The translations under genes and the position numbers were made by a program. A stretch of DNA of 64,000 nucleotides from Xanthobacter autotrophicus. Its GTDB lineage: Bacteria; Pseudomonadota; Alphaproteobacteria; Rhizobiales; Xanthobacteraceae. Shown here piece after piece: positions 60,928-64,000 of this stretch (positions within the stretch are counted from its first letter, which is position 1; every line of letters begins with the position of its first letter). The notes below the pieces were generated by a model, which made no database searches, had not been told where the DNA came from, and saw only the letters and a program-made list of their open reading frames with translations. The DNA lies in contig NZ_JAIVFN010000004.1 of the NCBI RefSeq assembly GCF_030015065.1, forward strand, positions 1-64,000, given 5' to 3'.

Positions 60928-61842
60928 ATGCCCATGTTCGGGCGGAGATGGAATGCGATGAAAGTGACCGCAGCGGCGTTGAAGTGGGGGGTGGAGCGCC
61001 GTCTCGAGTTCGTCGAGTTCCGGTTGTTCTGGGAAGGGTCGATCAATCGTGCCGACCTCGTGGAATTTTTTGGCGTGTCAGTGCCCCAGGCGTCGAAGGA
61101 CCTGGCCCTCTATCAAGAGCGCGCGCCGGGAAACATGGACTACGATACGCGGGAGAAGCGTTATGTAGCGGCAGACAAGTTCGTCCTGCGTTTTCTTGAA
61201 CCCGATCCGTATGTCTATCTTGCGCAGCTTCGGTCAGTCGCCGAAGGCGCGGTGCCGACCCACGATTCTTGGATCTCCACGCTGCCGAATGCGGATGTGG
61301 CGCTGACCCCAAAACGGGACATCGACATCCAGGTCTTGCGCCTTGTGCTCGACGCAGTGCGCGAGAGCGGATCGGTGGAAATCTTCTATCAGTCGATGAA
61401 CAAGGTTCGGCCAGATCCCATCTGGCGTCGAATTACACCGCATGCCTTCGGTTTTGACGGCTTCCGATGGCACGTGCGCGCCTATTGCCACCTCGAGAAC
61501 AGGTTCAAGGACTTCCTGCTCCCACGGATCCTCGAGGTGCGGGGTAAGGGCAAGCCCGGGGCGACCGGCGAGCAAGATTGGCTCTGGAACAACTTCTTCG
61601 ATGTAGTCATTGGACCCCATCCGGATTTAACGGAAAGTCAGAAGAAGGTGGTCGCCAAGGATTATGGGCTGGACCAGGGCAATGGTGTGCTGTCCGTTCG
61701 GTATGCGATGCTTTTCTATGTTCTGAAGCGACTTGGCCTGCTCGGCGATGCGGCCAAGCAGAGTGCTCGCACACAGCATATTGTCGCGCTAAACCGCAAG
61801 GAAACCGAGGCTGCGCTGAACAAGGCGGAGCTTCTGATATGA
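60928..61842 (+). CDS. WYL-domain regulator of BrxR/CapW type
   Basis: 304 residues from ATG 60928 (ATG 60934 and 60958 are alternatives). An N-terminal winged helix (about 15-75: FRLFWEGSINRADLVEFFGV, then VPQASKDLALYQ) is followed by a WYL domain (SVEIFYQSMNKVRPDPIWRR, then HAFGFDGFRWHVRAYCHLEN) and a C-terminal WCX-like part. This order is that of BrxR and CapW, which repress BREX and CBASS operons and may release on a nucleic-acid or nucleotide signal. It is divergent from the nuclease operon and 25 bases before a large helicase gene, so it probably controls this defence island. Confidence 0.87.
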   Translation: MPMFGRRWNAMKVTAAALKWGVERRLEFVEFRLFWEGSINRADLVEFFGVSVPQASKDLALYQERAPGNMDYDTREKRYVAADKFVLRFLEPDPYVYLAQLRSVAEGAVPTHDSWISTLPNADVALTPKRDIDIQVLRLVLDAVRESGSVEIFYQSMNKVRPDPIWRRITPHAFGFDGFRWHVRAYCHLENRFKDFLLPRILEVRGKGKPGATGEQDWLWNNFFDVVIGPHPDLTESQKKVVAKDYGLDQGNGVLSVRYAMLFYVLKRLGLLGDAAKQSARTQHIVALNRKETEAALNKAELLI

Positions 61843-61867
61843 CGATATTGTGGGGGAGCGCCGGCTG

Positions 61868-64000
61868 ATGACCGCCAAGCTCGAAAGCATCAAGAACGGC
61901 GCCTCCGTCCGCGGCATCGCGTCTGCGCAGCCCGTGCAGATCGTGTCCGTGGACTGGATCGGAGATCAGGCGATCAATGTCGTCTACCGCGACCACAACG
62001 GCTCGGTCGCGGAGTCTGTTCTCTACAGGGACGACGAGCATCGTCTCGAGGTCGAGCAGGACGGGCGGCCCTGGTCGTTCGACGCGGATGGTGCGTTGCT
62101 TCGATTGGTGACCGAAGCCAACCGCATCAAGCTTGCCCATTTTTTCGATCCTTATCTGGCCATCCACACCAGCCTCGTCGATCCGCTGCCTCATCAGATT
62201 TCGGCAGTCTATGGCGAGATGCTTCCGCGGCAGCCGTTGCGATTTCTGCTCGCAGATGATCCCGGCGCCGGCAAGACGATCATGGCGGGCTTGCTGATCA
62301 AGGAACTCATCGCGCGGAGCGACCTCGAGCGTTGCCTCGTGGTCGCCCCCGGCAGCCTGGTCGAACAGTGGCAAGATGAACTGGGTCAGAAGTTCAATCT
62401 CGAGTTCGACATTCTGACGCGGGACATGATCGAGACGTCTCGCTCGGGGAACCCGTTCAACGACCGGGATCGACTTATCGTTCGCCTCGACGTTCTGGCC
62501 CGCAACGAAGACCTGCAAGAAAAGCTCATGAGCGCCCGCGAGTGGGACCTCGTCATCTGCGACGAAGCCCACCGGATGTCGGCAACCTATTTCGGTGGCG
62601 AGGTCAAATACACGCGGCGATATCAGGTTGGTCAGAAGCTCGGCCAGGTCTGCCGGCATCTGCTGCTCATGTCGGCGACGCCGCATAACGGCAAGGAAGA
62701 GGACTTTCAGCTCTTCATGGCGCTGCTCGACGGCGACCGGTTCGAGGGGCGTTTCCGTGATGGCGTCCATTATGCCGATACGGAAGACATGATGCGGCGC
62801 CTGACGAAGGAAGAGCTGCTGAGGTTCGACGGTCGGCCGCTCTTTCCCGAGCGCCGAGCCCGCACGGTCAAGTACCAACTCTCGGAAGGCGAGGCTGCGC
62901 TCTACGCCGCCGTGACCGAATATGTGCGAACCGAGATGAACCGGGTTCAGCGGTTTGCTGAGGGAGATGGCAAGAAGCGCAATAATGTCGGATTCGCCCT
63001 GCAGATCCTGCAGCGTCGCCTCGCTTCCTCACCGGCTGCCATCTATCAGTCGCTGAAGCGTCGCCGCGAACGGCTCGAGACCGAGCTGGGCGAAGCGAGG
63101 CTCGCGGCCAAGGGACGGCGTGCCGGTATCGGCGAGCCGTCGGTGAGCTCCGATGTTCTCGGCAACATCGACGAGTACGGACAGGACGAAATCGATGAGC
63201 TCGAAGAGCTGATTTCGACTGGCGCGACGACGGCGGAGACCGTCGAGCAGCTGGCTCTCGAAGTCGACACGCTCAAGGGGCTGGAGTCGATGGCGCTCGG
63301 CGTCCTTCGCTCCGGTGTCGATACGAAGTGGACCCAGCTGAACCGCATTCTCGACGACGATCTCATGATCGACGCCGCCGGAAATCGCCGGAAGCTGATC
63401 ATCTTCACCGAGCCCAAGGACACGCTTCATTACCTGCTCGACAAAGTGCGCGCGCGCCTTGGGAGCCCTGAAGCCGTGGACGTCATCCATGGTGGTGTGT
63501 CGCGCGAGGAGCGGAGGAAAGTGATCGAGCGCTTCATGCAGGACAAGGACTTGCTTGTGCTCATCGCCAACGATGCGGCGGGCGAAGGCGTGAACCTCCA
63601 GCGCGGCCACTTGATGGTCAACTACGACCTTCCATGGAACCCCAACAAGATCGAGCAGCGCTTCGGCCGCATCCATCGAATCGGGCAGACCGAAGTTTGC
63701 CACCTCTGGAATCTTGTGGCGGCCGACACGCGTGAGGGCGAGGTCTACGGGCGTCTGCTCGAAAAGCTTGAGGCGGCGCGGGAGGCTCTGGGTGGGCGCG
63801 TCTATGATGTGCTCGGTGAGCTCTTCGAAGGGACTGCGCTGAAAGACCTTCTTTTCCAGGCCATCCAGTATGGCGAACAGGAGGAGGTGAGGGCCCGCTT
63901 GTTCCGCCAAGTCGATGGCGCAGTCGACCAGACGCACCTGCTGGAACTTCTGCGTCGACGCGCGCTCACAAACGACACCATGCCCCAGGCCAAGGTCGAA
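61868..64000 (+). CDS. SNF2/DrmD-like helicase, 3' end outside the window
   Basis: At least 711 residues, open to the window end. N-terminal strand-rich region (about 1-105), then SF2 helicase: Walker A DDPGAGKT ending at 137, motif II LVICDEAHRMSA, motif III LLMSATPHNGKEEDFQLF, helicase C with VIHGGVSREERRKVIERF, NDAAGEGVNLQ and FGRIHRIGQT. It matches SNF2-like helicases of defence islands, such as DrmD of class 1 DISARM and helicases next to DUF1156/DUF499 genes. GGGGGAG precedes ATG 61868. It is presumably co-transcribed with the WYL gene. Confidence 0.9.
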   Translation, partial: MTAKLESIKNGASVRGIASAQPVQIVSVDWIGDQAINVVYRDHNGSVAESVLYRDDEHRLEVEQDGRPWSFDADGALLRLVTEANRIKLAHFFDPYLAIHTSLVDPLPHQISAVYGEMLPRQPLRFLLADDPGAGKTIMAGLLIKELIARSDLERCLVVAPGSLVEQWQDELGQKFNLEFDILTRDMIETSRSGNPFNDRDRLIVRLDVLARNEDLQEKLMSAREWDLVICDEAHRMSATYFGGEVKYTRRYQVGQKLGQVCRHLLLMSATPHNGKEEDFQLFMALLDGDRFEGRFRDGVHYADTEDMMRRLTKEELLRFDGRPLFPERRARTVKYQLSEGEAALYAAVTEYVRTEMNRVQRFAEGDGKKRNNVGFALQILQRRLASSPAAIYQSLKRRRERLETELGEARLAAKGRRAGIGEPSVSSDVLGNIDEYGQDEIDELEELISTGATTAETVEQLALEVDTLKGLESMALGVLRSGVDTKWTQLNRILDDDLMIDAAGNRRKLIIFTEPKDTLHYLLDKVRARLGSPEAVDVIHGGVSREERRKVIERFMQDKDLLVLIANDAAGEGVNLQRGHLMVNYDLPWNPNKIEQRFGRIHRIGQTEVCHLWNLVAADTREGEVYGRLLEKLEAAREALGGRVYDVLGELFEGTALKDLLFQAIQYGEQEEVRARLFRQVDGAVDQTHLLELLRRRALTNDTMPQAKVE

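Noticed and set aside
61607-63937. Leftward ORFs opposite the terminal helicase
   Set aside because: Antisense shadows. The real gene is the rightward frame from 61868, which stays open to the window end.
8239-64000. CRISPR array
   Set aside because: No series of regularly spaced direct repeats was seen; the repeats noted are short operator-like or leader elements.

Overview
The window is high-GC and comes from an alphaproteobacterium, probably of the order Hyphomicrobiales. A Xanthobacteraceae-like host is my guess, from the overall character of the genes rather than from a marker. Positions 1-108 are not genomic: they read as an Illumina P7/Nextera adapter fused to the contig end. About 111-8238 is host chromosome: two adjacent SPINDLY/OGT-like glycosyltransferase genes, a MAPEG-like membrane protein, an MTA/SAH nucleosidase-like protein, an RsmB-type rRNA methyltransferase, two small membrane proteins, and guaA.

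From the 3' end of guaA onward the window is an integrative and conjugative element (ICE). It opens with a P4-type tyrosine integrase, an AlpA-like excisionase candidate and a LysR regulator. A leftward conjugation cluster follows (trbB-C-D-E-J-K-L-F-G-I, with a DUF2274 gene last), mostly joined by overlapping stop/start codons. The trb block is separated from the DNA-processing block (CopG-like gene, TraG/VirD4 coupling protein, DUF3363 relaxase, lytic transglycosylase, DUF736, S26 peptidase, DUF2840, ribbon-helix-helix gene, ParA, RepA, AlpA-like gene) by a rightward hipB-hipA-gamma-glutamylcyclotransferase operon with three palindromic operators. No right attachment site is visible, so the element continues past the window.

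The next part (32-48 kb) holds regulators (a DUF6499/DUF2285 gene that looks frameshifted, a small DUF2285-like gene, an XRE regulator), small conserved ICE genes, a lone rightward gene of possible HNH type, and a leftward DNA-metabolism set: ArdC-like antirestriction protein, a 714-residue ParB-like protein, a 1444-residue Strawberry-notch helicase with an N-terminal methyltransferase-like domain, a Toprim primase-like protein and a DUF2493 protein. ArdC, ParB and the Strawberry-notch gene are preceded by related hairpin leaders.

The right end (48.4-64 kb) looks like a defence island carried by the ICE. A six-gene leftward operon encodes a small basic protein, an AddB-like PD-(D/E)XK nuclease, an AddA-like UvrD helicase-nuclease, a DUF6361-like protein, a phospholipase-D-fold protein and an SF2 helicase. 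Facing away from it are a WYL-domain regulator of the BrxR/CapW kind and a large SNF2/DrmD-like helicase that runs off the window. This pair of divergent helicase/nuclease operons and the structured leaders are the most interesting parts.
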